This document shows positions 33,804 through 44,429 of a DNA stretch of 64,000 nt, one piece after another (position 1 is the first letter of the stretch; each line of letters begins with the position of its first letter). Location: assembly GCF_040215105.1 (NCBI RefSeq), contig NZ_CP157875.1:983501-1047500 (forward strand), read 5' to 3'. The DNA comes from Aeromonas veronii (lineage in GTDB: Bacteria; Pseudomonadota; Gammaproteobacteria; Enterobacterales; Aeromonadaceae). A program made the translations under genes and the position numbers. The notes under the pieces are model-generated. The model made no database searches and was not told where the DNA came from. It saw only the letters and a program-made list of their open reading frames with translations.

Positions 33804-35191
33804 GCGGCTACCCGACCCTGCCCGGCGGCGGCCTCGCCGACACCGAGGGGGACATCAATCTGGGGGCGGCTCGCCAGCGCTGGTGGGCGGGTCAGCCTGA
33901 ACCCGTGCGCGATGGCTTGGCCGACGATGGCCGCTATTTCCTCCATCAGGCCCTCTCCAGCCCCTGCCTTGATCTTTTGGCGGGAGCAGAGGGGTGCTGG
34001 TTGACCAGTGTCTCCGGCCATCAGTATCTGGATTTTCACGGCAACAGCGTGCATCAGCTCGGCCATGGCCATCCCAAGGTGGTGGCGCGGGTGCAGCAGC
34101 AACTGACTGAGCTGCCGTTTGCGCCGCGTCGCTACACCCATCAGGTCGCCATCGACTGTGCCCGCACCCTGGCCGAACTGGCCCCCGGCGATCTCAACCG
34201 GGTGCTGTTTGCCCCCGGGGGTAGCGAAGTGGTGGGCATCGCCCTCAAGCTCGCCCGCTTCATCACCGGCAACAGCAAGGTGGTGTCGCTGTGGGATGCC
34301 TTTCACGGCGCCTCCCTCGATGCCATCTCGGTGGGGGGAGAGGCCTGTTTTCGGGTCGGGATGGGGCCGCTGCTCCCCGGGGTGGAGCGGATCCCGCCCC
34401 CTACCCGTTATCGCGGAGCCTGGTATCGCGGGGAAGGGGAGGATCTGCACTACGCCGACTACCTGGAATACGTGATCGAGAAGGAAGGGGGGATAGGCGC
34501 CTTCATCGCCGAGCCCATCCGCAATACCGATGTGCAGGTACCGTCCAAAGCTTACTGGCAGCGGGTGAGGGAGACCTGCGATCGCCATGGGGTGTTGCTC
34601 ATCGTCGACGAGATCCCCAATGCCCTGGGGCGGACCGGTCACTGGTTCAGTTTCGAGGAGTTTGGCATCGAGCCGGACATCATCTGCCTCGGCAAGGGGT
34701 TGGGGGGCGGTGTGGTGCCGTTTGCCGCCCTCATCACCCGGGATCGTTTCAATCAGGCGGCCGCCATCTCGCTCGGTCACTACACCCATGAGAAGAGCCC
34801 CGTCGGTTGTGCGGCGGCGCTGGCCATCATCGAGGTGATTCGCGAAGAGGGACTGCTGGCCAAGGCGCAGGAGGATGGCCGCTTCATGGCCACCGAGCTT
34901 GGCAAGCTTGCCGAGCGTCACCCCCTGATAGGCCAGGTGCGCGGCATCGGCCTGCTGTGGGCGCTGGATCTGGTGACTGACCACCAGAGCCGGGCCCGGG
35001 CCAGCCAGGCCGCCGAGCGGCTGCTCTATCGCTGCCTGGCGCTGGGCCTCAGTTTCAAGGTTTCCCAGGGCAACGTCATCCAGCTCTCCCCCCCTCTTAA
35101 CATCAGCCGCGCCGATCTGGCGCAGGCCATTGCCATCCTCGATCAGGCCCTCGGCGAGATCGAAACCTCACAGGAACAGATACATGACTGA
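33800..35191 (+). CDS. pbfA: PLP-dependent (R)-1-hydroxy-2-aminoethylphosphonate lyase (PbfA-like)
   Basis: A 463-residue class III (fold type I) PLP enzyme. Motifs: [52 protein letters not shown] and the PLP lysine in [16 protein letters not shown] (about residue 299). From its position between phnW and phnX and its class III fold I assign it to PbfA, described in Vibrio as an ammonia-lyase that turns (R)-1-hydroxy-AEP into phosphonoacetaldehyde. This lets the pathway use hydroxylated AEP, which PhnW cannot process. The identification comes from context and remembered family features, not from a search. Other class III aminotransferase activities remain possible. Confidence 0.82.
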   Translation: MSGYPTLPGGGLADTEGDINLGAARQRWWAGQPEPVRDGLADDGRYFLHQALSSPCLDLLAGAEGCWLTSVSGHQYLDFHGNSVHQLGHGHPKVVARVQQQLTELPFAPRRYTHQVAIDCARTLAELAPGDLNRVLFAPGGSEVVGIALKLARFITGNSKVVSLWDAFHGASLDAISVGGEACFRVGMGPLLPGVERIPPPTRYRGAWYRGEGEDLHYADYLEYVIEKEGGIGAFIAEPIRNTDVQVPSKAYWQRVRETCDRHGVLLIVDEIPNALGRTGHWFSFEEFGIEPDIICLGKGLGGGVVPFAALITRDRFNQAAAISLGHYTHEKSPVGCAAALAIIEVIREEGLLAKAQEDGRFMATELGKLAERHPLIGQVRGIGLLWALDLVTDHQSRARASQAAERLLYRCLALGLSFKVSQGNVIQLSPPLNISRADLAQAIAILDQALGEIETSQEQIHD

Positions 35192-36023
35192 CATGCAAAC
35201 CGCTTCTCACCCCGCCACTGACGTTCAGGGCGTGATCCTCGACTGGGCCGGAACCGTGGTGGACTTCGGCTCCTTCGCGCCGACTTCCATCTTCGTGGAG
35301 GCCTTTGCCCAGGCGTTTGATTTCGAGGTGACTCTGGAGGAGGCACGCCAGCCCATGGGTCTTGGCAAGTGGGATCACATTGCCACCCTCGGCCGCCTGC
35401 CCTCGGTGGATGCCCGCTGGCAGGCCCGTTTCGGCCACCCCATGAGCCGCGACGAGGTGGATCACCTCTATCACACCTTCATGCCGCTGCAGATAGCGGC
35501 GGTGACCCACTTCGCCGCCCCCATCCCCGGGGTCCTGCCGGTGCTTGCCAGTTTGCGGGAGCAGGGGCTGCGCATCGGCTCCTGCTCCGGCTATCCACGC
35601 CCCGTGATGGAGGCACTGGTGCCGGCTGCGGCCGAGCTGGGGTATTGCCCGGATCACTGGGTCGCCACCGATGATCTCAAGGCGGGCGGGCGTCCCGGCC
35701 CCTGGATGGCGCTGGCCAACGTGATAGCACTCGGGATAGGCGCGGTGCATCGCTGCATCAAGGTGGACGACGCCGTGCCCGGCATCAGCGAGGGGCTGAA
35801 CGCCGGCATGTGGACCGTGGGGCTCTCGGTCTCCGGCAACGAGTTCGGCGCCACCTGGGAAGAGCTTTCGGCCATGGGGCAGGAGGAGATCGCCGTGCGC
35901 CGCGCTCCCGCCGAGGCCAAACTGCGCGCGGCGGGGGCCCACTATGTCATCGACACCCTGGCAGACATCGCGCCCGTGATTGCCGACATCAACCGCCGGT
36001 TGGCGCTGGGGGAGCGACCCTGA
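35184..36023 (+). CDS. phnX: Phosphonoacetaldehyde hydrolase (phosphonatase)
   Basis: A 279-residue HAD-superfamily enzyme that cleaves the C-P bond of phosphonoacetaldehyde to acetaldehyde and phosphate. The nucleophile motif is [14 protein letters not shown], the Schiff-base lysine lies in the cap segment [14 protein letters not shown], motif II is [12 protein letters not shown], and motif IV is [19 protein letters not shown]. The ATG at 35184 overlaps the pbfA stop by eight bases and follows AGGA at 35172. The 54-base upstream extension lies inside pbfA and is not family-like. Last gene of the catabolic operon. Confidence 0.95.
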   Translation: MTDMQTASHPATDVQGVILDWAGTVVDFGSFAPTSIFVEAFAQAFDFEVTLEEARQPMGLGKWDHIATLGRLPSVDARWQARFGHPMSRDEVDHLYHTFMPLQIAAVTHFAAPIPGVLPVLASLREQGLRIGSCSGYPRPVMEALVPAAAELGYCPDHWVATDDLKAGGRPGPWMALANVIALGIGAVHRCIKVDDAVPGISEGLNAGMWTVGLSVSGNEFGATWEELSAMGQEEIAVRRAPAEAKLRAAGAHYVIDTLADIAPVIADINRRLALGERP

Positions 36024-36053
36024 GAAGAGGCGTTGTCCATCCATTTGACGAAA

Positions 36054-36083
36054 GGTAAGGGCTCATGGTCATGAGCCCTTACC
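36054..36083 (+). terminator. Hairpin after phnX
   Basis: A perfect 14-base inverted repeat GGTAAGGGCTCATG/CATGAGCCCTTACC with a 2-base centre, 31 bases after the phnX stop. There is no T-tract on the + strand, so it may be a weak terminator or an mRNA-stabilising hairpin. Confidence 0.5.
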
Positions 36084-36544
36084 GGGAGCTGACGGCCCGT
36101 TGTTCGCCCCGGCTTGGGCCTTTGCTGTGTCCGGTGCAGGTCGGCTCAGGTGTCAGCATCGAGTCAGCCTGCCGGGATCCTCGTGGATAACGTCTGTGGG
36201 GGCACGCTGGGCAATGAATGATGGGCGACGCACTTCTGGATGGCCCGCTTCGCACCCTGATATAGTTTTATATGCTGCATTTAATTGGCTTTAGTTGTGT
36301 TAAATATGTCAATTGGAGTTTTTATTTACTAAATATATTAATAATTATCACTTTCCCCCTTTTTATGGGATGGTTAGACTTGGTTTCGAGTGGTTCCCCC
36401 CCTCTTTCATATGACCCAGATGACTCGCGTCACCGGGCTTTTTGTTTTTTGTAGCCTGGTTGTTGCAATTCGTTAACGGCTGGTTCAGCGCCCATTGGGG
36501 TTGGGGTTGAACAATATGGCTACCGTTTCAAGCAAGACAATGAC
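36084..36544. other. AT-rich intergenic region before the LuxR gene
   Basis: About 460 bases without a convincing gene. The first 160 bases have GC content like the neighbours. Bases 36260-36370 are strongly AT-rich. An imperfect hairpin with a T-tract follows at 36413-36450. The switch suggests the border of a transferred segment and the presence of regulatory DNA for the LuxR gene. Confidence 0.5.
36413..36450 (+). terminator. Orphan terminator-like hairpin
   Basis: An imperfect stem around GACCCAGATGAC and GTCACCGGGCT with loop TCGC, then CTTTTTGTTTTTT. No gene lies directly upstream of it, so it may be a leftover from a deleted gene or act on read-through from the phn operon. Confidence 0.5.
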
Positions 36545-37306
36545 ATGGATACAACTGACGCATTAGATCTCATCGCCCGGTTTGACGAGGCTGACGATGA
36601 GCGCACCATAGTGGCGCTGCTACGGACATTGACGGCACACATGGGGTTCGAGCATTTTCGCATGGCCCTGATCTTCCCCAATACCATACAGCGGCCGGAT
36701 GTCATCATCTTCAACGGTTGCCCCCAGGCCTGGGTGGATGCCTATACCCAGGCCAACTTCTTCGCCATCGATCCCGTGGTGCAGCGTGGCATGGTGCAGA
36801 GTACCCCCATCCTGTGGGCGGACCTCATGAAGGAGGGGGTGTGCGATGCGCAGAGTCTGTCGGTCATGACCCTGGCCCGGGAGGCGGGGTTGTGCGATGG
36901 GATCACTTTCCCCTGGCACGGGGCCAACGGTCATGTCGGTCTGCTCTCCCTCATCACCACGGCGCCGCGCACCGAGTCGCAGTGGCTGGCGGATGTGCCT
37001 TCCCTCACCTGGCTCTCCATGCACATCTTCGAAGCCGTGGCGCGAGTCTGTCTGGTGGGGATCTCCCCCCACGACGCCCTGAGCCTGCGGGAGCTGGAGG
37101 TGTGCCGTTGGGCGGCCGAGGGGAAGCAGACCAGCGACATCGCCCAGATCCTGGGGATCACCCCGCGCACGGTGACGTTCCATCTGAATAATGTGGTGAC
37201 CAAGCTGGGGGCCAACAGCAAGTGCCAGGCCATCTCCTGGGCACTCAAGCAGGGGGTCGTCAGGCTGAATGTGGAGCTGGCATCGGTTGCCAATGTGGAT
37301 GAGTAG
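36545..37306 (+). CDS. LuxR-type quorum-sensing regulator without adjacent luxI
   Basis: A 253-residue LuxR-family protein. The N-terminal autoinducer-binding domain keeps all six residues conserved in AHL receptors: Trp and Tyr in AWVDAYTQ, Asp-Pro in AIDPVVQ, Trp in PILWADL and Gly in CDGITFPWHG. The C-terminal helix-turn-helix is LSLRELEVCRWAAEGKQTSD, then ITPRTVTFHLNNVVTKLGA. It resembles the Aeromonas AhyR pattern but is clearly distinct, and no luxI is present in the window, so it is a LuxR solo. It lies just upstream of the type VI hcp gene, which it may control. The ribosome site is poor. Confidence 0.9.
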   Translation: MDTTDALDLIARFDEADDERTIVALLRTLTAHMGFEHFRMALIFPNTIQRPDVIIFNGCPQAWVDAYTQANFFAIDPVVQRGMVQSTPILWADLMKEGVCDAQSLSVMTLAREAGLCDGITFPWHGANGHVGLLSLITTAPRTESQWLADVPSLTWLSMHIFEAVARVCLVGISPHDALSLRELEVCRWAAEGKQTSDIAQILGITPRTVTFHLNNVVTKLGANSKCQAISWALKQGVVRLNVELASVANVDE

Positions 37307-37543
37307 CAGTGGACTCGTCGGTACTGCGCAATGGATTGCCTATTTCCCAGCGTAATACTCTGTAAATGCAACTCTAGGCAGTAAAAGGTGCTAATGGGGG
37401 CGTCTTGTTGCGCCATTTGTGCTGATGGATATGTGAGGGATAGTGGTAATTGATTGAAATATAAGGGATAAGCAAGGTGGCATGGACGCTGCTAATGGTT
37501 TCGGTTGAGTGTCATTACCGTTTAACCAATCAGGAGCAATTCC

Positions 37544-38062
37544 ATGCCAACTCCATGTTATATCAGCATCGAAGGTAAAACCCAGGGCAACATCACCGCC
37601 GGTGCCTTCACCTCCGACTCCGTCGGCAACATCTTCGTGCAAGGCCACGAAGACGAGATGCTGGTGCAAGAGTTCCAGCACATCGTCACCGTGCCGACCG
37701 ATCCGCAATCCGGCCAGCCGGCTGGTCAGCGTGTCCACAAGCCGTTCAAGTTCACCGTGGCCCTGAACAAGGCCGTGCCGCTGATGTACAACTCCCTGGC
37801 CTCTGGCGAGATGCTGCCGAAAGTGACCCTGAAGTGGTACCGCACCTCCGTCGAGGGCAAGCAGGAGCACTTCTTCAGCACCGTGCTGACCGATGCCACC
37901 ATCGTCGACATCGACTGCCAGATGCCCCACTGCCAGGATCCGGCGAAAGCTGACTTCACCCAGCTGATCCAGGTCTCCCTGGCCTATCGCAAGATTGACT
38001 GGGAGCACACCGTTGCCGGCACCTCCGGTGCGGACGACTGGCGCGCGCCGATCGAGGCGTGA
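37544..38062 (+). CDS. Type VI secretion tube protein Hcp
   Basis: A 172-residue Hcp, the hexameric ring protein that stacks into the inner tube of the type VI secretion system and is itself secreted. Recognisable parts: PTPCYISIEGKTQGNITAGA, SVGNIFVQGHEDEMLVQEF, VHKPFKFTVALNKAVPLMY and VTLKWYRTSVEGKQEHFFST. The ribosome site CAGGAGCAATTCC lies nine bases before the ATG. It is first in an auxiliary cluster with vgrG and cargo. No structural type VI genes are in the window, so the apparatus is encoded elsewhere. Distinct from the metabolic hcp gene at 20989. Confidence 0.96.
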   Translation: MPTPCYISIEGKTQGNITAGAFTSDSVGNIFVQGHEDEMLVQEFQHIVTVPTDPQSGQPAGQRVHKPFKFTVALNKAVPLMYNSLASGEMLPKVTLKWYRTSVEGKQEHFFSTVLTDATIVDIDCQMPHCQDPAKADFTQLIQVSLAYRKIDWEHTVAGTSGADDWRAPIEA

Positions 38063-38069
38063 TGCCTGC

Positions 38070-38099
38070 AAGGAGCACCCCATGGGTGCTCCTTGTTTT
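38070..38099 (+). terminator. Intrinsic terminator after type VI hcp
   Basis: An 11-base stem AAGGAGCACCC/GGGTGCTCCTT with a 3-base loop and tail GTTTTG, starting eight bases after the stop. It probably lets hcp be made in excess over vgrG by partial read-through. Confidence 0.8.
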
Positions 38100-38347
38100 G
38101 TGTGCCGCAGAGCCTGATGAAGCTCAAAACCCCGCTTGCTTAACTCCTCATCCCCTGACCCATGCCATGGCTTTCTTCTGCCCGTTTGCCGCGTGAGCGG
38201 GCACAACAAAGAACATGACGACGGATCTGCACGCACGCCTTGAGGGCGTGCGGTAGCCATGGCGGCGAAAAAGCGGCGGCCATGGCGGATCTCTCTCCCA
38301 CCTTGAGGCAGCCGGCAGCGATGCGGGCCGACAGCAGAGGCGCACCG

Positions 38348-40396
38348 ATGGCAGACAGCACAGGATTACAATTTACCGTCAAGGTGGGGGCGCTGCCCGA
38401 GAGCACCTTCGTGGTGGCGGAATTTGCGCTGGAGGAGGCGCTGAGCGGCCCCTTCCAGCTGAGACTGGAACTCGCCAGCCCCCAGCCTGATGTCGATTTC
38501 GGCGCCGTGCTGGACCAACCCTGCGAGCTACTCATCTGGTACAACGGCGAGCTGCAGCGGCGAGTGTGTGGTGTCGTGAGCGATGTTGGTCAAGGGGACA
38601 GCGGCTTTCGCCGCACCCGCTATCAGCTGCTGGTGCAGCCCACCCTGTGGCGACTGGGGCTTCGCCAGAATTCGCGCATATTCCAGGCCCAGAAGCCGGA
38701 CGAAATCCTCTCCATCCTCTTGCAAGAGCACGGCATCACCGACTACGCCTTTGCGCTGAAAAACGAGCACGCGAAGCGCGAATACTGCGTCCAGTACCGG
38801 GAAACGGACTTGGATTTCCTGAATCGCCTCGCCGCCGAAGAGGGGCTCTTCTACTTCCACGAGTTTGAAGCTGGCAAGCATCGTATCGTCTTTGCCGACG
38901 ATGCCGCCGCATTGACCCAAGGCCCCGAGCTCTTCTTCAACCTCGGCAATCGCTCGCTCGAGCAGGGCCCTTATGTACGTCAGTTCCACTACCGGGAGGC
39001 GGTGCGCCCCTCGGAGGTGGAACTCAAGGACTACAGCTTCAAGACCCCGGCCTATGGGCTTTCCCACAAGCAGCGCGGCGCCGAGCTCACCCACCAGCGC
39101 GATAGCTACCAACACTTCGACTCCCCGGGCCGTTACAAGCTGGACCCGAGCGGCAAGGCCTTTGCCCGGCACAGGCTCGACGCTCTGCGCAATGACGCCG
39201 TCACCGGCCAGGGCAAGTCCAACTGCGCGGCCCTGCTGCCGGGGCAGTATTTCTCTCTGACCGAACATCCGAACGGCGCGCTCAACACCGACTGGCAAGT
39301 CGTGCGCATCAGCCACACTGGCCAGCAACCCCAGGCGCTGGAAGAGGAGGGGGGCAGCGGCCCCACCGTCTATTACAACGAATTCGGGGTAGTGAAGGCC
39401 AGCACCACCTGGCGCGCCCGCATCGGCAGCAAAGAGGCGCCCCACAAACCCATGGTGGATGGCCCGCAGATTGCGACCGTGGTGGGACCGGAAGGGGAGG
39501 AGATCTACTGCGACGAGCACGGCCGGGTGAAGCTGCAGTTCCCCTGGGATAGATACGGCAGCTCTAACGATCAGAGCTCCTGCTGGGTGCGGGTGAGCCA
39601 GGGCTGGGCCGGCGGCCAGTACGGCATGATGACGATCCCGCGCATCGGTCACGAGGTGATCGTGAGTTTCCTGGAAGGGGATCCGGATCAGCCCATCATC
39701 ACCGGCCGTACATATCATGCCACCAACCGACCGCCCTATCCGCTTCCGGCCAACAAGACCCGCACCGTGCTGCGCACCGAGACCCATCAGGGAGAGGGCT
39801 TCAACGAGCTGCGCTTCGAAGATCAGGCGGGCAAGGAAGAGATCTATATCCACGGTCAGAAAGACCTGAACCTGCTCATCGAAAGTGACACTGCCTGGCA
39901 CATCAAGCACGACGAGCACAGGGACATCGACAACGAGCGGGTGACCCGCATCAAGGCCAATGACCATCTCACCGTCAACGGTGAGATGCGGGATCATATC
40001 AAGGGCGACTATTCGCTCACCGTGGATGCCTCCATGCATCAGAAGCTCGGGCAATCTCTCCTGGTGGAGGCGGGCACCGAGGCGCATCACAAGGCGGGCA
40101 TGAAGATAGTGATGGAAGCCGGTGCGGAGCTGACTCTGAAGGTGGGGGGAAGCTTCGTCAAGATAGACCCGAGCGGCGTCACCCTCAGTGGCGGCTCCAT
40201 CAAGATGAACTCCGGCGGCAGCCCGGGCTCCGGCTCCGGCTGGGCGGGACAGATGCCCATCCAACCCGGTGAAGTGGAAGTGGTGGCACCGCCCCCCCCG
40301 ATGGAACCTGCGCGTCAAATCGCGACGCTCAAATCGGCGGAACCGGTTTGCGAGATCTGTGAGCAATTGGCGTCGCAGGAGGGTGCCGGAGGATGA
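38348..40396 (+). CDS. Type VI secretion spike protein VgrG
   Basis: A 682-residue VgrG that forms the trimeric tip of the type VI needle. N-terminal gp27-like part: [60 protein letters not shown]. Middle gp5-like OB fold: [41 protein letters not shown] beta-helix follows, and a short proline-rich tail ([13 protein letters not shown]) ends the protein with no enzymatic extension. The ATG at 38348 follows AGAGG; in-frame ATGs at 38240 and 38282 lack a good site. The stop overlaps the DUF4123 gene (ATGA). Confidence 0.95.
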   Translation: MADSTGLQFTVKVGALPESTFVVAEFALEEALSGPFQLRLELASPQPDVDFGAVLDQPCELLIWYNGELQRRVCGVVSDVGQGDSGFRRTRYQLLVQPTLWRLGLRQNSRIFQAQKPDEILSILLQEHGITDYAFALKNEHAKREYCVQYRETDLDFLNRLAAEEGLFYFHEFEAGKHRIVFADDAAALTQGPELFFNLGNRSLEQGPYVRQFHYREAVRPSEVELKDYSFKTPAYGLSHKQRGAELTHQRDSYQHFDSPGRYKLDPSGKAFARHRLDALRNDAVTGQGKSNCAALLPGQYFSLTEHPNGALNTDWQVVRISHTGQQPQALEEEGGSGPTVYYNEFGVVKASTTWRARIGSKEAPHKPMVDGPQIATVVGPEGEEIYCDEHGRVKLQFPWDRYGSSNDQSSCWVRVSQGWAGGQYGMMTIPRIGHEVIVSFLEGDPDQPIITGRTYHATNRPPYPLPANKTRTVLRTETHQGEGFNELRFEDQAGKEEIYIHGQKDLNLLIESDTAWHIKHDEHRDIDNERVTRIKANDHLTVNGEMRDHIKGDYSLTVDASMHQKLGQSLLVEAGTEAHHKAGMKIVMEAGAELTLKVGGSFVKIDPSGVTLSGGSIKMNSGGSPGSGSGWAGQMPIQPGEVEVVAPPPPMEPARQIATLKSAEPVCEICEQLASQEGAGG

Positions 40397-41262
40397 CTTC
40401 TGCCCAAAATGGCATCTTCCCCGACATAGCGTTGTTCGAGGGAGAACAACTCTATCTGATGCTGGATGGAGCCCGTATTGACGGGGTGGAACGCGCCCTG
40501 TTCGAACAGGTGGAGACTCCGGCCTATCAACCCCTCTATCTCTATTCTCCTTGGGACAGCCTGCGGGAAGTAAGCCCCTGCCTGGTCAGCGTGACCCCGA
40601 TGCTGCTGAAATGGTTCATACAAAACCGTGAGCCATCATGGGGTTACCTGTTATCGTCTCGGCTTCCATTGTTACCCATGGCCGAGAAACTTCGCTCCCT
40701 GATCGAAGTGGAGAGCCCCTACACCAGCCGGATCCTGCTCAAACTGGCGATGCCCGAAACCATGGGACGCCTGTTCATGGATGATGAACCCTGGCTGTGG
40801 CAGGGGGTGGAGCAGGTATGGATCCCGATGCGTCAAGGAACGGACTATGTCTGGTGGCACAAAAAGGCCAAATCGGAGCTGGGTAATCCTGTTGGCGCAA
40901 GATTCAGGTTGTCTGATCCCCAGTGGGAGCGCCTGGGTGAGGTGAGTTGGCTGCATATTCTGGATGGGATCAGAGAGCATATGCTCACCTGGTTCCCTGA
41001 CCGTTGGCAGGAGCAGGCCGAGCCGGAGCGCTGGTTGACCCATTGGGCAGAACAAGCCTATGACATGGGGTTTGAGAGTGAGCGGGATCTGCTGTTGTTT
41101 TTCAATGTGCTCGGGTATCTCGGCAGCCATTGGTATGAGGAAGAGGAGCATCCTGGACTCAGGGCATTGGTCACCCAATCTTCGTCACAGACACCGTCAC
41201 AGCGTATTGAGCGAGCCGCCGAGCTGGCAGAAACATTGAGTAAGAAGGATCGAGACGCATGA
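40393..41262 (+). CDS. DUF4123 type VI effector adaptor/chaperone
   Basis: A 289-residue protein with the DUF4123 pattern in the first 130 residues: [63 protein letters not shown]4123 proteins (Tap-1/TEC, VasW in V. cholerae) load a cargo effector encoded downstream onto the VgrG tip. The coupling by ATGA overlaps on both sides, with vgrG before and the effector after, supports this. The C-terminal part is rich in tryptophan and acidic residues and is not recognised. Confidence 0.9.
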   Translation: MTSAQNGIFPDIALFEGEQLYLMLDGARIDGVERALFEQVETPAYQPLYLYSPWDSLREVSPCLVSVTPMLLKWFIQNREPSWGYLLSSRLPLLPMAEKLRSLIEVESPYTSRILLKLAMPETMGRLFMDDEPWLWQGVEQVWIPMRQGTDYVWWHKKAKSELGNPVGARFRLSDPQWERLGEVSWLHILDGIREHMLTWFPDRWQEQAEPERWLTHWAEQAYDMGFESERDLLLFFNVLGYLGSHWYEEEEHPGLRALVTQSSSQTPSQRIERAAELAETLSKKDRDA

Positions 41263-44200
41263 GTTCGCCCAATCAAGCCGCCCAGTGTGCAAGCACGACC
41301 AATGGCAAGAGCCCGGCAGGGGTCTGTCCACTTAAAAACAAGCAGATAGCCATAGTGCCGGTGCGTTATGCCATTGATGAGCCCTGCTCTTCACCCAAGA
41401 CGCAACCTCATCCATTTCCTGCGGGGGCCGGCTTCGTTGCCCCTGTCAAATTCAAGTCTCATCACCATACCCTGCGTCAGCTGCGTGATGGCTGGCTCTA
41501 TGCCTATGACGAGACAGCCAAGAATCTTGATGAGTATGAAGTAAAAGGGGCTGCTTTCATCAGCCAGAGCAAGGGGAGCAAAGGCCATCTGCTCTATCCG
41601 GCCACCCATACGCTGTCCTTCATCTATTCTCCCCAGCGTTGGACGGGGCGCATCAAGAAAGAGATGGTGAAAAATAGCGGCTTGCGCAGTGCCTGGATGC
41701 GACAAGTCAAACTGGGCAGCTTTGCCAGTACCATGAAGGCCCCCCATTGCGGCTTGCCTGATTCGCTCGACAAGGTGGCAGATCTGGGAATGTCGAATCA
41801 GGGGTTTGTCTTGTCCTGTACACCCCTCGCCAAACCAGCCGAAGAGGATCAGCAAGGGATCAAGCTGTTGGCGCATAAACCAGCCGGTTCACCTGCTGCC
41901 TACAAGGCGGGGATGCCGGATCCCAAGAGTGCCATGGTAGTGGCGCTTAATGACTATCTGGCCGATCTGGCCGACCTCTCCATGACGGTCAATCAACTGC
42001 TTGCCAAGCGTGAAGCCTTGCTGGGTAAAGATGATGCCACCATCAAAGTTAACAGTCACAAGCTGATGATGGCGGAGGTGACGCGCAATCTTGCCAGGGT
42101 GCGACTAGACGAGAAGGACTTGCCCGCCTCCGTCAGGGGAAATGTGGCCAAGACCCAGGTATTTGAAGATGCGCTGGATGACTATCTGGGGGATCGCTAT
42201 CTTGCCGATACAGAGGGTATGAGTTCGGAGCCTGGAGTTATCAACTTCAACTCCCCCATGGCGAGACAGGCCGATGCGAAGCTGAAAATCTTGCGGGAGC
42301 AATATGGTTTCAACCCCTCTCAAAAGCAGGTCAATCAATGGAAAGAGCGAGCCGCATTTCAGGACGAGGTCAACTGGGGCGGGCTCAATGCCTTTATCAA
42401 GCAGTATCAGGTGCCTCTCAATGAGCTGGAGCTGGCACTGACTCTGGCTCATGAGGACCTGTTCAATGGTATGACTCGCCTTAAGGCCGATCCATTACCC
42501 TTTGGTCTGGACCATAAAACAGACAAGGGCCAAGCCTATTTGCAGGTTCTGTTTGCCGAGGCCGGGCAGGCGCTCTCACTCAGTTGCAGCACTGAAGCCC
42601 GGAAGAAAGCGTTGGAAAAACTGCTTGGTGAAAAGGTCAGTGATAACTTGCTGGCACTGGCTCCCTATGGTTTTGATGTCGTGTTGCACAAGGGGCTGAG
42701 CGAGCAGACGGTAGACAATAATTGGCTCAGTACCTCTTCGGGGGACATGACTGCCCTCTTTGGTCGAGTGGCCGAGTTGGAGACCTTGCTGGGGGAGGAG
42801 AGGCTCAGGCAGAAGCCTTGGTTCCAGACGGTTGAGGCAGTGATCGACGCCATCAAAGGGGCGGGCCAATCCCTTGCCAAGGGCGCCCACGCCCAAATCA
42901 TGGCGGCCATCTTGCCCCACACCTGGAAGAACAGCCTGGCAGGCAACCTGAGGCTGGTACTGCTGGAATCACTGCTCGGTGATAAACCGCTGGAAGTGAA
43001 TCACGGTTATCGGATGCTTCACAGCAGCTTCCAGCAACGTGTCTGGGCGATTACCAAGGAAATATCAGCTATCAGCTCACCACCACCCGGGCGCAATACC
43101 ACGGTGAAGGCCATCAACGGTCAGCTAAAAACCTTGCAACAACAACTTGATACCTTGATTGCCAGCGAAATGCCCCTGCTGGTGAAACTGAAAGGTGACC
43201 TGTATCAACAGCAGGCCAGGCAATATATCGGTGACTATCTGGCGAGCGTGCGCAGTGGAGTGAATCAACGCATCACCGCTATGAACGAAAGAGTTCCCAA
43301 CTTGGCGACCTTTGGGGGATTGGTAGCCCTGCTCAACCTCTGGAACCTGACGGTGGTCATTGGTGGGATGGCACAAAATGCCAAGTCGATCGGCCAGTCA
43401 CGAGCCAATATGCAACTGGGTTCGGCTTTTGCCTGGACGGGCAATGCCATCGCCGCGCTCTACCAGGGGGCGGCATGGGAGAAGTTAAAGCCACTCACTA
43501 CTGGTCGAGCCCTGACCGAAATCTCGATAAAAGCAGCGATAAAAGAGGGTGGGCATGCGTTCTGGGTTAAAGCCTTCTCTCTACGGATGCTGGCATTTGC
43601 TAGTCTAGGGTTGGCTGCGGCAGGGCTTGAAGCCTTGGACAGTTGGCAGGCGAGCCAAGATCCATTGATAAGTGGCATGGAAAAAACACTCTTGCAGATG
43701 AAGGCAGGGGTGTTATTTGGACAAGGTGGAATCTTCCTTATCCAGCTTGCGTATTTAGGTATCAATGGTTTAGGTTTTTCATCCATCGCTGCTATTTTTG
43801 CGCCCTGGATGGTTGTTGGACTCTTTGTGCTGGGTATCGCCTATCTGGCTCTAACTGTGTTGATCAATATTTTTAAAAGATCGGATCTGGAAAAGTGGTT
43901 GCTGCAATCGACCTGGGGCAAGCAAACTGCCAACTGGGCCGCTGAGGATGAACTGGCTCGGTTTGAACAACTGGTAAATAAGCCTGGAGCTAGCTTGACG
44001 GTAGTTCGTTCAGCGCCCCAAGGCTGGATGGATACTGGCTGCTCACAGTGGCAGTTGCAACTCTCGCTCCCTTCACATTTGCGAGGGCAGACCATAGGGT
44101 TGAACATCGTTGGTCACCCTCTTGCCCGAGCTGGTCAGATGGTATCGGTACGATCCAAAGAGGAGCTGGCTCGCTATCAGTCTGCTATGCAGCCCAAAAT

Positions 44201-44429
44201 AATTGAAATTCAAGGTGGACGTTGGAATGAGCTGGTCTATACGCTACCTCTGAAAGTCGACACCAATACAGCCATCAAGTTGGAGCTGGGCTATTTGGGG
44301 GGGATGGTACAGCGACAATTTATCTTCAAAGGAAGTGGCAATAGCAATGGCCCAATAACATTGGATACACACCAAAGGGTATTGGACTCCATGCCAGCCC
44401 TAGTAGTCGGCAAGCAAGGTAATAAATAA
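41259..44429 (+). CDS. VasX / BTH_I2691-like type VI membrane-acting effector
   Basis: A 1056-residue probable antibacterial effector. The N-terminus has the VasX-family pattern CPLKKN-like (VCPLKNKQIAIVPVRYAID) followed by HTLRQLRDGWLYAYDETAKN. V. cholerae VasX, of similar length and place after the DUF4123 gene vasW, dissipates the membrane potential of target cells. Near the C-terminus four hydrophobic segments lie at about residues 681-706, 776-795, 816-840 and 843-872, consistent with insertion in the inner membrane. A soluble beta-rich tail follows. Overlaps the adaptor gene by four bases and the immunity candidate by one base. No catalytic motif was seen. Confidence 0.85.
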   Translation: MSSPNQAAQCASTTNGKSPAGVCPLKNKQIAIVPVRYAIDEPCSSPKTQPHPFPAGAGFVAPVKFKSHHHTLRQLRDGWLYAYDETAKNLDEYEVKGAAFISQSKGSKGHLLYPATHTLSFIYSPQRWTGRIKKEMVKNSGLRSAWMRQVKLGSFASTMKAPHCGLPDSLDKVADLGMSNQGFVLSCTPLAKPAEEDQQGIKLLAHKPAGSPAAYKAGMPDPKSAMVVALNDYLADLADLSMTVNQLLAKREALLGKDDATIKVNSHKLMMAEVTRNLARVRLDEKDLPASVRGNVAKTQVFEDALDDYLGDRYLADTEGMSSEPGVINFNSPMARQADAKLKILREQYGFNPSQKQVNQWKERAAFQDEVNWGGLNAFIKQYQVPLNELELALTLAHEDLFNGMTRLKADPLPFGLDHKTDKGQAYLQVLFAEAGQALSLSCSTEARKKALEKLLGEKVSDNLLALAPYGFDVVLHKGLSEQTVDNNWLSTSSGDMTALFGRVAELETLLGEERLRQKPWFQTVEAVIDAIKGAGQSLAKGAHAQIMAAILPHTWKNSLAGNLRLVLLESLLGDKPLEVNHGYRMLHSSFQQRVWAITKEISAISSPPPGRNTTVKAINGQLKTLQQQLDTLIASEMPLLVKLKGDLYQQQARQYIGDYLASVRSGVNQRITAMNERVPNLATFGGLVALLNLWNLTVVIGGMAQNAKSIGQSRANMQLGSAFAWTGNAIAALYQGAAWEKLKPLTTGRALTEISIKAAIKEGGHAFWVKAFSLRMLAFASLGLAAAGLEALDSWQASQDPLISGMEKTLLQMKAGVLFGQGGIFLIQLAYLGINGLGFSSIAAIFAPWMVVGLFVLGIAYLALTVLINIFKRSDLEKWLLQSTWGKQTANWAAEDELARFEQLVNKPGASLTVVRSAPQGWMDTGCSQWQLQLSLPSHLRGQTIGLNIVGHPLARAGQMVSVRSKEELARYQSAMQPKIIEIQGGRWNELVYTLPLKVDTNTAIKLELGYLGGMVQRQFIFKGSGNSNGPITLDTHQRVLDSMPALVVGKQGNK

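Noticed and set aside
38528..40366. A 612-codon minus-strand frame opposite vgrG
   Set aside because: Antisense shadow; VgrG motifs on the plus strand are continuous over its full length.
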